5,027 bases of DNA from an uncultured Collinsella sp. (lineage in GTDB: Bacteria; Actinomycetota; Coriobacteriia; Coriobacteriales; Coriobacteriaceae): positions 1 through 5,027 of the forward strand of contig USKV01000127.1 in assembly GCA_900555355.1 (NCBI GenBank), in the 5' to 3' direction. Positions 4,920-5,027 of this stretch are shown in pieces. Made by a program: the position numbers and the translations under genes. Below the pieces are notes generated by a model. It was not told where the DNA came from. It made no database searches and was given only the letters and a program-made list of their open reading frames with translations. Numbering within the stretch: position 1 is the stretch's first letter; each line of letters starts with the position of its first letter.

Positions 4920-5027
4920 ATGGCCAAGAGCAGGTACGCCGATGCCACCAAGGCCGCTCGCAGGGCCGCGATGTCTGCCCATAAAGCCACGGCTGCGGCG
5001 AATGCTGGCAACGCCGACGCGTTCGCG
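4920..5027 (+). CDS. N-terminal part of an unidentified Ala/Lys-rich protein, co-transcribed with moaA (3' partial)
   Basis: The ATG at 4920, four bases after the moaA stop and behind a good ribosome site, opens a frame that runs off the window after 36 codons. It reads MAKSRYADATKAARRAAMSA, then a stretch of Ala, Asn, Lys and His. The segment is basic and alanine-rich, probably a helix or a disordered tail, with no signal peptide and no recognised domain. It does not look like the start of MoaC, MoaB/MogA or MoeA as I know them. Position suggests a molybdopterin-related role, but a long variable N-terminal extension on a known Moa protein and an unrelated gene are both possible. Confidence 0.6.
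   Translation, partial: MAKSRYADATKAARRAAMSAHKATAAANAGNADAFA

Overview
The window looks like chromosomal DNA from a GC-rich gut actinobacterium of the class Coriobacteriia. Collinsella is my best guess, but it is an inference. The support is the GC-rich codon use (strong CGC/CTC/GAC/ATC preference), a moaA gene with a following GTG/ATG operon, and a nuclease-like protein of a type I associate with Coriobacteriia. No rRNA, tRNA or CRISPR array is visible.

Left end (1-770, + strand): the last 23 codons of an unidentified gene overlap the start of a CpaF/TadA-like gene. The second protein keeps the CpaF N-terminal region as far as residue 218. It then switches, at about position 726, to a 14-residue tail and stops, so the whole ATPase core is missing. 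This resembles the scar of a conjugative or Tad-type secretion island. Its arginine codons (AGA, AGG, CGA, CGG) differ from those of the genes to the right.

Junction (771-925): a strong 16-bp-stem terminator sits between converging transcription units. On the minus strand a 37-codon start-less open stretch, which looks like the C-terminal end of a lost gene, ends exactly at this hairpin.

Middle (926-2345, - strand): a complete MATE-family efflux transporter, preceded by a promoter with the layout of a MerR-family operator. That layout settles the transporter start at the ATG at 2272. No MerR gene lies in the window.

Centre (2423-3726): a 345-residue protein with an AbiEi-like or uncharacterised N-terminal region and a DUF559/Vsr-like (PD-(D/E)XK) C-terminal domain. 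It is bracketed by two direct copies of a 59-bp structured palindrome. The copies match at 57 of 59 positions, and both differences fall in the 4-nt loop of the inner hairpin. This palindrome-gene-palindrome unit is the best candidate for something undescribed.

Right end (3814-5027, + strand): moaA (GTP 3',8-cyclase, first step of molybdenum cofactor synthesis) with a GTG start, both Fe-S cysteine triads and the C-terminal Gly-Gly. The start of a second, co-transcribed, Ala/Lys-rich gene of unknown function follows and runs off the window.
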